In this document: positions 10,747 through 22,269 of the stretch, piece after piece
Layout: every line of letters starts with the position of its first letter
How positions within the stretch are numbered: the stretch's first letter is position 1
Source: Thozetella sp. PMI_491
Taxonomy: Eukaryota > Ascomycota > Sordariomycetes > Chaetosphaeriales > Chaetosphaeriaceae
Direction of reading: 5' to 3'
Assembly (NCBI GenBank): GCA_021432635.1
Contig: MU270020.1
Span: forward strand, 1,195,202 to 1,259,201
DNA: 64,000 nt
Translations under genes and position numbers: made by a program
The notes under the pieces: generated by a model
What the model saw: the letters and a program-made list of their open reading frames with translations, nothing else
Databases searched by the model: none
What the model was told of the DNA's origin: nothing

Positions 10747-13700
10747 CTCATCTTCACCTCGCTGGGAAGGTATCCTAGTCTCGGCAGTCGGCAAAGAAGC
10801 CCACCAAGAAGGTAACACTGTTGTGGCACGCCCAAGAAGACAGTAAATACATGCTGTCAGACATTCTCCATCTACGTGCCGGACGAGAAGCCGGCGGAAA
10901 TCGTGGCTGTGAAACACGCACGAAAACTGCCTTACTTGGCTCGAGCCAATGAGTGCTCAAAAGGGCCGAGTGAGCAAGGCAAACGTGCATATGTATGTCT
11001 TAAGTCTTAAAAAGAAGGGAACTGCTGGACGCTAGGTTGCTATTCGCGGAAATTCCCCAGGACATGGCAGTGCGTGTGGACCTCAAGCAACAGTAGTCCC
11101 AGCTGGGTCCTGGCCATGTCTCCCGGGCATCACGACGAGCCTGATGAGGCGGCTTCCCCTTCTCGTCTAAAGCGTCCAGATCTTATTGATCAGCGGAAAG
11201 ACATGTGTCTTGAAGTTCATGCACTTTTGCACAAATGCATAGAGGCTGTGCCGGTGCGTACATCACCGGGCTCGGTCGAGCAAGACACTTTCACGCATGT
11301 ATTGGCACAGTCACCGAGACTAGGCAGTGCCACGATTGCACGCTCCCAGCCGATTCCACGAAACGAGGCATCCGGATTGGAAGCGGGAGCGAGGTTCGTG
11401 AGAGTGAGAGAGGGCGAAGCTAATCCTAGATATGGGGATGGGCTCACAAGCCGTGGGGATCGCCTCGTTTTGTTCATCCCGCTCCGGCCGCGTTCCGGCC
11501 CTGGAAGAGGCCAGCTCTTCGTTGAGTGGACATGACCGCATGCAACGTTCAACCTCGGCGCCGAACAACCCCTCCTATCTGCAGCTGCCGTCTTGCCGAC
11601 CCGATAATGCGCTCCGCCTTCGCTGTCTACACGCTTACTGTCCGGTTGGGCGCGCATCGTGTCCGCCCGTGATTCGATATGAAGCGAGCAATGGTGCTGC
11701 AAGGCAGCCAACCTTCGGAGAAGACCGGGTATGGTCGTCCAGGACTGCATGGCCTCTTGATTCCGTGATGGTCCCTTCTTACCCTTCCGGGGTTACGGGT
11801 TACGGGATAAGGGCGCTAATGGCCGCCCAACCAAATTCATTATATGCTCCGGATCCGCACGCGTCGTTGCGCACGCAAGACGATTGGCACTCAGCCAACA
11901 ATGCTGCCACCTGTCCACCTCTCCCGAGCAGTTGCCAAACGACAGTTAGCTGCAATCAGCCACTGCCACAATTTCAGCTCGCTTGGGCAGCGCAACACAA
12001 TATTGCCGGGTGACACTGTGTCCTGATAGTAAAATACCTAACTATTCGCACCAAGGAGAGCACAGGAGTAACCGCGCTGTCGAGTCACGCTTTGCTTCAT
12101 TTCCTGCGCCTATCGATATCACGAATTGGATGGAACGCAAGCGGGGTTCCTGACATGCACGTCAAGCACGCCAGGCGCGTCAGACAAGAGTCGGTAATAG
12201 GCAGGCTATAAAATTGGCATATCTGTGGCGGGGTTTTGTTGTGGGATTAGCCCAACAGATCAAAGAAAGAGAAGAAACCCGCGAGCCTCAATAGCCATAT
12301 TGGCACGTCGACGCAAAATTAAGCAAATTCCTTACCACTTCCTCTGGAGACATTCGCGCATTAGTTAGCTTAGTCAGCGAGAAAGCTAAATTTCGATAAC
12401 CCCTGTTTGTTTTTGTTTGTACGCCCCGCGTTTTGGATATCTCAACAACAAATAGCCAAAAAGGGAGGGAAAAGCAAACATTGAATTTCAAGCATAATGT
12501 CTGCATCGCTTTAATTACTTAATATTCACAAAAAAAAAGGCTTAACTTTGCGGTTAAGAAGAAGTTTCGTTTGCCCTTAGCCAAACAAGTGACGCGCTAA
12601 CGGACAAGCAGGGGGGGTTGTGTATATGCGACGAAGTTGTCATATGACGGCACGTCTCGGGTCATTAGGTCATTGGTGGGAGTGTCGCTTCGGCTAACGG
12701 GTATACCTGATGGTGGGCACCGCCTCAAATGGCGCTTCCGAGCCTTGTCCCCCAGCTAACCCGAATCCGCCCCCGATAGGCGCCAAAGAAGAGATACCAG
12801 TTCTTCTGGGTCTGCGTATGGCTCTCCCGCGTCAACAACTCGAACACCTTCCACTGCTAACGACGTGTGACGTAGAGCAGCTGTGGGACGGAGGACATTT
12901 CAATCCAGAGCCCCCTATGTCCCTCGTGTGGACATATGAGATGCCCGGATTGCACCGTGGAGCGAATCCGGACGCGTAGTCATGGCGGTTCACCGCCGCC
13001 GAGGTCTCGGAGGCCCAGGGCGCGACGACTAAGCCGTCTCAAGCGGAGTACCGAAACCTCTAAGTACCTACGCGTCAAGCCTCCCTTGCCTATCTCCCCC
13101 CTCAAGGATAGCCGACGGCTCTGCCAGACTCCAATTCATTGTCTTTGCGTCTGGTCGCGATATTCTGGTGCGTGTCTGGCCATCACGACCTAGTTAGACT
13201 ATATCTTCGAGTTACTGACGCTCGAGTCGATGAAGTGACTAGTATGGAACCACTTGCAGCTGGATAAGCCTTTTCGACATTTCGTATGCGATATGGTGGC
13301 GGCGTACCTTTTTTCTTGTACAGCATCTACTTCCCAGGCTCCAGTCTCTTGAAGTATCACTGATGGTCACCAACTAATTCGTCTATATCGGCGGCTTGCA
13401 CGAGACAGTTGAAAAATTACTCAATTTATAATAATTAGACACCTGTTCCAGCAATATAGAGCTTAAATCGAAAGTATCGAGGTGCTCCTTGTTTGCTGGA
13501 TCTTGGTGTAGGGGCAAGGCTCTAAGCGGGCTCAATATAAAGCTATAGGTCGTTTCTGAGGAAAACATCTGGGCTATCCCGAACGTGGCAAGTCGCAACA
13601 GTAGCATTGGATATACAGTCTTGCAAAATAATCTTGGAAAGTCTGGCCCGGAAATAAGCCCCCACTAGATTGCCCAGCAGTTGGAGAATTTACAAGAACG

Positions 13701-14054
13701 ACCGCGCTATATGCGTAGCCCAGCTATAGTCTGCAGTGGTTCGCTAATGTGCCCTTTTCCGCCAACCTGCATGTATTTCAACGTAACGATTAGTAAGGCT
13801 GGCTTACGATCGCCATGAATGCCTCATTGAGAAGGGAAAGAGTGTAGCTTGGCAGAGAGTCTACCATGAATTAGAATGCATTTGGACAATCTGGATCGAC
13901 ACCGAAGGCCTTTTGAAATGCTATCCATCTCCAGAGAACATGACCTTTCTTTCCTGTTCTCCTACAACCACTCACTAGCGTGCGACTGCTGGAACTCGGC
14001 AGAGGCAACCAACTCCTTCTTCTGTCTCCAAACAACCCCGCCAGTGGTCTCAAG
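10747..14054. other. Gene-poor 3.3-kb stretch
   Basis: No intact gene is supported. Reading frames at 11432-12013 and 12710-12979 (+) and 11217-11750 (-) lack family motifs and have no partner exons. A 74-codon minus-strand frame at 13383-13607 has gene-like composition and may be a remnant. A purine-rich AT-biased part lies at 12280-12560. The last few hundred bases are the promoter of the dehydrogenase at 14055. Confidence 0.35.
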
Positions 14055-14896
14055 ATGGCTCCTACCGGACGGGCCTTCCAGGGGAAGTTAGCTATCGTCA
14101 CTGGAGCTAGTAAGCCGAACGGTGTCGGATTCGCAGTCGCTCTAGCTCTCGCAGAACAGGGCGCGGATGTGAGTCTCGCAGTACCCTAACCCCATAATCC
14201 GAGAGGACATCTCGTTCTAACGCGTACCTTTAGATTGTAATCCATTACTACAGCAACAAAACGATGGCCCTACAGTGTGCTGAGGTCATCAAAGAGCTTG
14301 GCGTTCGTGTTGCCGCGGTCCAGGCTGACGCGAGCAATACAAGCTTCGGTAAAACCATCGTCGATGCGACTCTGACCGCCTTCCCCGGCCGTAAGATTGA
14401 CATACTCATCAACAATGCGGGGGTGGTCATTCCGCATGCAACCCTCGCCGAGGTGCCTGCGGAGGAATTTGATACGCATTTCCACGTAAATGTCCGCAGC
14501 GTCTTCCTGCTCATCCAGGCGGCCGAGCGGTATCTGGCTTCCCCCGGCGGTCGAATCATCAACGTCAGCAGCATCGCCGCCCGCCAAGGCCTCGCGCCGG
14601 CTAATTTCTACTCCGGGTCCAAGGCGGCCCTGCACGCGATGAGCCGAGGCTGGGCGCAGGAGCTGGGGCCGCGGGGCATCACGGTGAATGTCGCCGTTCT
14701 TGGCCCCATCGAGACGGACCTCGTCTTCCCCGAGGAGAACCCCGAGACACAGAAGTTTCGGGTGAACCAGTACCTGAAGAGGAATGGGACAACACGCGAG
14801 GCGGCGGAGGCCTTTTTGTTCCTGGCGAGTCCAGGTAATTCGTACGTGACGGGGCAGGCGTTGGCTATTGATGGGGGCCTTTCATACGCTGGATAA
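14055..14896 (+). CDS. Short-chain dehydrogenase/reductase
   Basis: Exons 14055-14168 and 14234-14896 (65-nt GTGAGT intron) encode 258 aa, the usual length of a classical SDR. Motifs appear in order: TGASKPNGVGFA for the Rossmann glycine motif, DILINNAG, the catalytic serine in NVSSIAA, YSGSK for the catalytic Tyr-x-x-x-Lys, and a C-terminal GQALAIDGG. It should reduce a ketone or oxidise an alcohol with NAD(P)H; substrate unknown. It is the first gene of the metabolic block that continues to about 33.7 kb and could supply a carbonyl-reduction step there. Its 3' end converges on the Clr5/helical-repeat gene. It resembles FabG-like and versicolorin-reductase-like enzymes, but nothing in the sequence separates these. 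Confidence 0.93.
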
Positions 14897-15275
14897 AATA
14901 TCACGAGCTCGATCTCCTTGGGAAGTGTAAGCTTCATAGTGTCTTTTCCAGACATGATCGCTACCTTGAGGGAGGTCATGGATGGCCGGAACTGCCGACC
15001 ACACGAATTAATGCCTTGTCCTAGTTGAAAGAACGAACGCCCATCTCAATCGTCTCTTCGAGCTTCGTTTGTTCGTACACCATACACATCCTATGGAATC
15101 CTTCGGAGCATCTTTGGCCACTATTATATATCATGTACCTTCAACTCCACATAACGATCGTTTTTTGAAATAAGGGCGTTAGAAACAATATGCTGAAATC
15201 CCCAACTCCAGCACTCGCCCTGTGTCAACGCGTACCGTCTAGGCAGGTCGACTTCAGCAATATTGTTGACATCCA
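14897..15275. other. Convergent 3' intergenic
   Basis: This lies between two convergent genes and should hold both polyadenylation regions. Nothing else was seen. Confidence 0.4.
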
Positions 15276-16742
15276 TTAGCAAGGGTAGAAAAAGGGTCGC
15301 GGCAGTCCCCCCGTCCTCTGCGCTTCCCTTGCAGCTTCGAGCTGCATCTTGGTCACGTAGACTATCCATATGTCGCGGATCTCGACGTTCTTGCTCGCCT
15401 GTTCGAGAAGCTCCTCGAGAAGAGGAATCGCGGCCGGGTCGTTTCGGAGCCGCAGCAGCTCTGATCGCCAAATAAGAGTCGCGAGATTCAATTTGTGGCT
15501 AAATAAGGGATTTGTGTTGACCTTGCAGAACGCATCTTTCTTTTTCTCAAATTCATTCAGACTCGCCTCTGCCTCGTCGAGCGAGCCCATCCCGAGAAGA
15601 GAGTTGATCAAGCGTGTCCGCGTGTCAAAGATGGAGTAGCCATCGGCGAAGAGGCGTTCTTCGACCTCTTCCACGGGGATCATCGCGCTCTTGGCGGCGG
15701 CATAGTCTCCCCTGGCCATGTGGGCCGTGTGCAGGGCCCGCCTCGCGCTGAGGGTCTGGCCGTGTTCGGGGCCGAGCTCCTTGCTCAGGATATCGACAGC
15801 CTGCTGGGAGGAGACAGCCATCAGGTTCAGGAACTGCTCCCCGGACTGCGACCAGGCCGAGGACAAGAGGCGCAGGGGGTGCGAGTCTTGGCGCTGGGCG
15901 GCGGCCATGCGGGAGACGAAGCTCAGGAAACGCTGCAGCACGGCGCCCTGGCCCTGGTGCAGGAAGCGGCAACAGATCTGGATCAGACAGATGATGACGA
16001 TGGGGTTCCGCTCCCCAAGCAAGGGGATGACATGGTCCAGCATCTCGCCGTAGAGCGGCTGCGCCTGCTGCCACTCCGAGGCCGACGCCAGCGCCGAGAC
16101 GGCGTTGGCGGCATCGAAGAACTGGCGTATGTTCCACTCGTTCCCCTGTGTCATGACCCGGAACGTGTCGACGCCGGGATGAAGCACGCCGGAGTAGTAT
16201 CGGACGACGCCGTGGGTGGCGACATGGATGACGCGGAGGTCGGGCGGCAGGCTCGGTGGCAGCCGCGGCGGGGGGGCGACGGTGCCGGGGAACTCAAGCC
16301 GAACATGGATCGTGTTACGCTTCACCTGGATCGCCCCGTCCGAAGCTTCGATCAGCGGATCCGGGGGGTTCCGTTTCCGGTTCTGCGGCTTGTTAGCAAG
16401 GTGCACGAAGCAAGGCGTCGCGGCGGGCGGGGTGCTCGAGGCTCACCCTCTTGGACGCGCCCCATTTGATGATGCGGGTCTTGTATTGTCGTGGCCTAGA
16501 TTCGGGGGAAAAGGGAGACGATGGTGAGCACGACGGCGGCGAGACGCAAGGGGGGGCGGGGCGGGAGGAGGGGCGATGGCGACTTACGTGGCATAAAAGC
16601 CGTGGTTTTCGGCTAGGAACTGGCGGACCTCGGCGAGCGGGCGCTTGTGTGTCTTGTAGTGCAGAATAAAGACATCTCGAATACTCTCCCACTCCTCGTC
16701 AGAGTGTTCTTGGCCGGAGGGGGCGGCCTTCAGTAGCTCCAT
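15276..16742 (-). CDS. Clr5-domain protein with helical-repeat C terminus
   Basis: Exons 16588-16742, 16447-16495 and 15276-16382 join in phase to 436 aa. Introns have GTAAGT and GTGAGC donors, the second with a TGCTAAC branch site. The N terminus holds a Clr5 domain split by the first intron: HSDEEWESIRDVFI, RPLAEVRQFLAENHGFYA, then PRQYKTRIIKWG. Clr5 domains occur in fungal proteins, one of which acts in heterochromatin silencing in fission yeast. The remaining ~370 residues are helical (FFDAANAVSALASASEW, ALHTAHMARGDYAAAKSAM) and resemble the tetratricopeptide-like tails common in this family. It may be regulatory, but no DNA target or partner can be read from the sequence. Confidence 0.8.
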
Positions 16743-18330
16743 CGGGAGGCGGTGGGAGCGACGGGCCGAGACTTTGGGGGAAACGAGCCGGCGACGCCCC
16801 TCTCTCGTCTTGAGGCCAAGGGCGCGGCGCCGGAACACCTTATCACCAATGCTCGGTCGAATGCTGGGCCTAGGCCGGTCGTAGTTGGCCCAATAACCCA
16901 GGCCGCAGAATGGCCACGGAAGGGCGAGCGGCGGGGCAGTCGGTGGGGTGGGGTTGCACGAGAAAACCAGCTGTGCGGTGCGCTGGCCGTAAAACGCCTG
17001 GGCTGTGGCCGGGATGTCTAAGGTAGGTCTGTCTGCCCGCTCGCCGTTGGACGAAGGCGGGTCAGGGCCATTGTATCCACGCCCGTGCGGCCCACTAGAA
17101 GAGCGGGGAGATAGCGGAGGAAGAAAAAAAAAAAGAAGGGAAGTACACCCCCCAAAAAAGGGCAAGGCGAGCGATTTCCCCCGGTCGACCTCACCGGTCC
17201 GGGTGGGAGGAGGCCTTTGAAGATGTCATCCAATCTGCGTGCTAAAAAGTAGCTTGAGCGGCCTAACGTCAGGTACGCTATGTTCATACATCAGGCTAGA
17301 TATTGTGGCTGCTCCCAAGGCGCCGTGGAATGGTGGGTGGCGACAGCGTAAGAATAACTACATACTTTCCTTATGCGGGTGATCGCAGCTTGGGTTTGTG
17401 ATGGTCCGCCCGCGCAGGCCAATCATAAACAGCCTCTGCCGCACTCTTGCCCGATGCATCCGCCCGTACCCCCCTGCCCATGACGCGCCGGCGTCCACAG
17501 AAAGCAGCCCGTTCTGCGAACCCCGACCAGGGACCAATCCGCGAACCCGGCGAAGGTACCGCGCGCTCGTCGTGCCTTCCCCTCTCCGTGGACCTTCCCT
17601 GGCGGTATTCGCCAAGGCTACGCCCTCATCTCCAGCTGCGATGGTCGACGTACAGAAGCACACGGTGGGACGCAGCCTCTTGCCTCCTCAGCTCTTCAGC
17701 TCTTCAGCTTTCAGCAGCTTCCAAAGTGTGCGCCTGAGCTGAATATGGAGCCTGGGACTCGCTGTTTGTTAGCCCGTGTACTTTTAGAAAAGCACTGCCC
17801 TGTGCATCACAGCGGGTCGTCGCTAGGCCGAGCCTTTGTACCGCGCTAACAATTCCCACTAGTGATAGACTCATATGCTTCCTGAATTGACTTAGCTCGC
17901 TGCTGGGGGTCGAGCCGACATCCGAGCCCCCGTGGCTTCACCTCCTCGAACACATCTTGACGGTGAGACACATGCTCGTCTGAAGTCGAAAATGCCACTG
18001 CGCGCCTCCCGAGGCAGATTCAGACGACAGCATACCGAATTGGGCTAAGTGGTGGTTGGCTACAGGGCCGCGTCTTGCCGCAGGTCGATCTTCTTAAAGA
18101 GCTTTGCGCTCTCCCCCAACCCTCCCCCTCACCACGTGAGTGCTCTATAGCCGGCACTGCTCTCATTGGCTGGGTCCACGATGGGGAAACTGAGGGTATA
18201 TCCTGCCGCCCTGGGGTGAGTTATGAGGAGTTTCGTCACAACATACGAGACAGAGACAGCCATTGCCACTCGCTATTGTGCCGATTTGCAAAAGACAAAA
18301 CGCGCCACGCCGGCGGGTCAAAAATCAAGC
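16743..18330. other. Intergenic, divergent promoters
   Basis: The first half is GC-rich and open on both strands without family motifs. There is an A-run at about 17129-17141 and short agctcttc repeats near 17691-17715. It should hold the promoters of the Clr5 gene (minus) and the cupin gene (plus). An in-frame ATG at 18223 could extend the cupin by 36 residues. Confidence 0.35.
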
Positions 18331-18888
18331 ATGGTATCCGGAAGCACCTCTGGCACGACGCCCAGCCAGGCCCCAAGCCCGCCGAAACGCTACATAAGCA
18401 CCCACGACGCCGAGGGCAAGTCTATCTTCTCGGAGGCCTTCCCCGACGAGCTTGCTACGTATCAGATCCCGGGCATGACCTACTACGAGGCCTACAAGAC
18501 GTTCGAGGCCCCCATACCCCTAGCCCAGGAGACCGATCTGAAGACCATGCAGGCGCATGCGGCCGAGGACGGCACCATCACCTTCCCGAAACCCGGGGCC
18601 ACCACTCTCCGCTACTGCGACTGGCCTCCTGGCGGAGAAGCGCCGCTGCACCGACACGAGTCCATCGACTTTGGCATCGTCATCCTCGGCGAAATCGAGG
18701 CATTCATGGACTCGGGGGAGAGGAGGCTGCTTAAACCGGGCGACTGCCTTGTGCAGAGGAACACCCTCCATGGCTGGCGGAACCCGAGCACCACCGAGTA
18801 TGCTCGCGTCGTGTTCGTTATCCAGGGCACCCAGCCGGTGACGGTAAACGGGGAGACGATGAGGCAGGACCTGGGCAGGTTTGCGTAG
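18331..18888 (+). CDS. Small cupin-fold protein
   Basis: The single exon gives 185 aa from ATG 18331; an in-frame ATG at 18223 is less likely because the added residues are low-complexity. The cupin core is clear: YCDWPPGGEAPLHRHESIDF supplies the first metal-binding motif (H-x-H and Glu), a GEIEAFMDSGE strand follows, then LKPGDCLVQRNTLHGWRN, which supplies the second motif. The His/Glu ligands imply a bound metal. Family members include dioxygenases, isomerases and decarboxylase-like enzymes acting on small acids. The gene lies between the Clr5 gene and a hydroxyisobutyrate-dehydrogenase-like gene in the metabolic block, which fits an enzymatic role. The exact reaction cannot be read from sequence. 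Confidence 0.85.
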   Translation: MVSGSTSGTTPSQAPSPPKRYISTHDAEGKSIFSEAFPDELATYQIPGMTYYEAYKTFEAPIPLAQETDLKTMQAHAAEDGTITFPKPGATTLRYCDWPPGGEAPLHRHESIDFGIVILGEIEAFMDSGERRLLKPGDCLVQRNTLHGWRNPSTTEYARVVFVIQGTQPVTVNGETMRQDLGRFA

Positions 18889-19041
18889 CAATAGAGAGAC
18901 AGACTGAGGTCCTCAGGAACAGCTAGGTCAGCTCGCACCAGTTATCTCGAGTACAAATTACTGCGCAAGAATCAATCATGTTGGTGGTCTATCTAATATA
19001 TGGCAGGAGCGGAGGCCCCGTGGATTTTACCCCCTCTGTTA

Positions 19042-20088
19042 TTACTCTCGCTTCTTCCAGTCCTCCTGCCCCCCCAAATAGCGAAACACAACTCTCGAGT
19101 CCAAGTCCTTGCAGTCAGAAGACTCACTAGCCGCTGAGTACACACCCAGAGCACTAGCGCCCAAGACATTTCTTGTCTTGAGTCCCCGGGCCATCTCGAC
19201 AGCTAGGCGAATATCCTTTCGCATGAGCTGCACGCGGAACCCGCCCTGGTAGCCGTTGGAGGACGGCGCTTTGGGGCATACGCCCGGTACCGGGTTGAAG
19301 ACGTCGCAGATGGTGTTTTGCGCGGTGCCTGCCGCAAAAACCGCAGCCAGGACGTCGGCGTCGATGCCGGCGCGCATGCCCATATCCATCGCCTCCGAGG
19401 TCGCGATCGTGATGACCCCGGACAGGTAGTTGTTGGACAGCTTGGCGGCGAGTCCGAGGGACGGACCGCCGCAGGGGATGATCTTGCTGCCCATGGTCTG
19501 CAGCAGGGCCTGCAAGCGCGGCAGGTTGGGGTCGCTAGCCGCACAGCCGAGGAAGAATGCGATAGTGGCGTTGACAGCGCCGATCACGCCGCCGCTGACG
19601 GGAGCATCGTAGAAGGAGCAGGCAGGAGCGGCCGCCTGGATCTGCTCCTTGACGTGCAAGCTGGTCGCCGTGTTGATGGTGGACGAGTCAATTAGAAGCT
19701 TGGGCGAGGAAGTCAGGGCGGGAAGAATGCCGGTCTCGGGGTTGAGATAGACCATTTTCACATGACTGCCTTCTGGCAGCATGGTGATGACCACGTCCTG
19801 CAGCGATCAGAGCTCGTCAGCCGACTAGGAAAGGGGCCCAGTCGCCGTCTACTGCAGGGGGGTCCGTACCGCGTTCTGTGCCACATCCCTCGCATTGGCG
19901 CCCTTTATTACTTGCCCCGGGAGCAGTCCAACCAGCTCCTCCATGACTGCGTCCACAACATCGTAGATGTAGATGCGTGATTGCGCAGAGAGCTTCTTGG
20001 CCAAATTGAGGATCATCGGCTTTCCCATGGCACCGAGGCCGACGAAGCCTACCGACTCCGGCAGGGCACTGATAGCTTCCGCAGCCAT
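19042..20088 (-). CDS. 3-hydroxyisobutyrate dehydrogenase-like enzyme (copy 1)
   Basis: Exons 19870-20088 and 19042-19797 (72-nt GTACGG intron) encode 324 aa. The N-terminal Rossmann motif is VGFVGLGAMGKPM. YDAPVSGGVIGA follows (substrate region), then AAKLSNNYLSG with the catalytic Lys, and a helical C-terminal domain (GYQGGFRVQLMRKDIRLA). The beta-hydroxyacid dehydrogenase family oxidises 3-hydroxy acids or reduces semialdehydes with NAD(P). There is no obvious mitochondrial presequence, unlike the valine-catabolic enzyme, so a specialised cytosolic role is more likely. It is divergent from a metallo-beta-lactamase-fold gene 364 bp away. A second copy lies at 30962-32071. Confidence 0.9.
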
Positions 20089-20452
20089 TGTGTCAGATTT
20101 CTCGCAGGGTGTGTCTCGATGGCCAAGAGTCGCGTGACGAGAAGGGTTGCAATAGATATTTTTATCGTAAAAAGTCTCGGTTACTCCAAATGGGGATGCC
20201 GCTAAGGTTCATTCGAAAGAAAGGACCAGGAAATACACGGTATTTTGACCTACTGGCCGAAGACCTATGAGGGGAAGCTGTCCCTAGTACAGCGCCGGGC
20301 CAGGCGTACAAGTACAGCCACGCCACTGGGCTTTCTAAATCTTACCCCAATGGATAGGTCAACGCATAGGTTATATGCCGATGCGACGACCTAGCCACTT
20401 TTGCGCTTCCTGAAACTGACAGAGGTATGCACTTCACCGGCCCATCGCGACA
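20089..20452. promoter_or_regulatory. Shared divergent promoter
   Basis: These 364 bp separate the start codons of the dehydrogenase (minus) and the hydrolase (plus), so one region probably drives both. No specific operator was identified. Confidence 0.45.
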
Positions 20453-21532
20453 ATGACCTCGCTGCTCTCGCCCGCTGGCCCCATACCGACGCTCTCTGCG
20501 CATTGCGCCGAAGCAGAAGGCGCCGCATCAATACCGATGCGGGCGGCCCCCGTTCGACTCTTTGCCCTCTCAGCCGGCCGATTCTCCTTGCCCGAGGAGC
20601 AGTTCGTGTCTCCTTCCATCCAAGGCGCGCGTAACACGGTGCCGTCGCTCTCCTTCCTCATCCAGCACGCCTGTCCCACCACGGGCAAGAAGACAAACAT
20701 TGTGTTCGACTTGGGCTTACGGAGGGATACTCAACGCTACGCGGAGCCAATCCGCCGCCATGTCGAGAGCCGGCAGCCGATGACGACGGATCCGGATGTC
20801 GTCAAGAGCCTTGCCGCCGGCGGGCTGACGCCGGATGATATTGACTACGTGATCTACTCGCATGTTAGTGCTCTCTTTCTATCCCCCTCCCTTTTACCTT
20901 GATAATCTAACAGGAAAGCTGCGTAGGTGCACTGGGATCACGTCGGAGAGCCGCGAGACTTTCCCCGGAGCACATTCATCGTTGGCCACGGCTCACTCGA
21001 CATCCTTGACGGCACTTCCATCTCTCTCCGTGGCGGACACTCATTCTTCGAAGCCGACCTCCTCGATAGGGACCGAACGATCGAGCTCTCGGACCCTCAG
21101 GCTGCACAAAAGAGTGCTGGCAAGGCCGATGGCTCCGTCAACTTCAGCCGACCGTGGCAGGCCTTGGACAACCTTCCCGCGACGCTCGACATCTTTGGCG
21201 ACGGGAGTGCGTACATTGTCAACGCCCCCGGCCATCTGCCGGGGCACATCAACCTCCTTGTTAGTACCAGCGTGCATGAGGGCAAAAGCCAGTGGGCATA
21301 TCTAGCGGGTGACGCGTGCCACGACCGGCGCATCCTTCGCAGGGAGAAGGACATTGGAGAGTGGGTGGATGTCCACGGCCAGACGTGCTGCATCCATGCC
21401 GACCGGGCCGCCGCCGAGCAGACAATCCAGCGCATCCGCGAGCTTGAAGAGAAGGACGTCGAGGTCATTTTTGCGCACGATGTCGAGTGGGAGAAGGACG
21501 AGAGAAACCAGCAGCGTTTCTTCGGGGCTTAG
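20453..21532 (+). CDS. Metallo-beta-lactamase-fold hydrolase, lactonase-like (copy 1)
   Basis: Exons 20453-20863 and 20927-21532 (63-nt GTTAGT intron) encode 338 aa. The intron falls inside the zinc motif, which reads SHVHWDHVG after splicing (HxHxDH). Further metal ligands fit NAPGHLPGHINLL, LAGDACHD and a C-terminal FAHD. This arrangement matches the lactonase-like branch, which opens ester or lactone rings. The first ~28 residues are not conserved with copy 2, so ATG 20537 (MRAAPVRLFALSAG) is an alternative start. The gene is divergent from the hydroxyacid dehydrogenase. Predicted role: hydrolysis of a cyclic ester intermediate in the surrounding pathway. The fold is certain; the substrate is unknown. 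Confidence 0.9.
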
Positions 21533-22269
21533 AGGCGAATACATGACCAATGTGTTCTTACATTTACATCATTTCACCGCTACATCGAAGTAAATACGGA
21601 TAGAGAACCTATTAAGAACCCTCAGGTTTCCCTCGGTTCTGTCTTGCCTCTTGAGAATAGCCTTGGTCGCTTACAGCACTTAATGGCCCCCCTCCGCGTA
21701 GCGGGCGGCTCGCTTCGTCGCTGGAGTGGACAACCACGCCCAAACTGTGTTGGCGTCCTGCTGCCAGCCTGTCGCCGACCTTTCAGTGGGGTTCTCGGAT
21801 GCTCAGTTCGCTGTGGCCTTCCCCTCCAGCGAGTAGGTCCATAACCCCCCTTTCCCCTCACCAGTCCCTGCCCTCGTGATGGGTCTTTCCCCGCAAGTAC
21901 CCATATTCCCAAATTCTCCCCCTTCATTCCCTCCCCCCACAGCTTCTGCACTTGTGCGGGGAACAGGCGTCCCAGGGGATTGTCTAACAAGTGCCGAAGA
22001 CCCGACGGTGCCATCGATGACCCCCGCATGCACTCTCATGCACACATCCCACATCGCCATGCTAGGTGGGGAAGATGAAACTTGGGTTCGCCTACTCTTG
22101 TGCATTGTAGAGGTACCTCTGAATATGACGGGGTCGTCTTGCAGGGGGAAGCTTCCTGCTGGGTTATAGAGGAATTGTATAATCCCATTGTGCGAAAGCC
22201 AGCTAAAGCGACGCTTTCAAGCCCGCCGTCCTCTCCCCGCGAAACAACACAAAGTCGCAAAGGAACAAC
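21533..22269. other. Intergenic
   Basis: It holds the 3' side of the hydrolase and the promoter of the double-domain decarboxylase-like gene. The segment 21840-21960 is pyrimidine-rich. No gene supported. Confidence 0.4.

Noticed and set aside
11432-12013. 193-codon plus-strand frame
   Set aside because: Low-complexity composition, an overlapping minus-strand frame of similar quality, no motif and no partner exons.
12710-13193. Two overlapping plus-strand frames with Cys pairs
   Set aside because: The CPDC piece suggested a zinc finger, but no second ligand pair or consistent frame follows.
15720-16469. 249-codon plus-strand open frame
   Set aside because: It lies antisense to the Clr5/helical-repeat gene, whose spliced frame has family motifs; this frame has none and reflects high GC.
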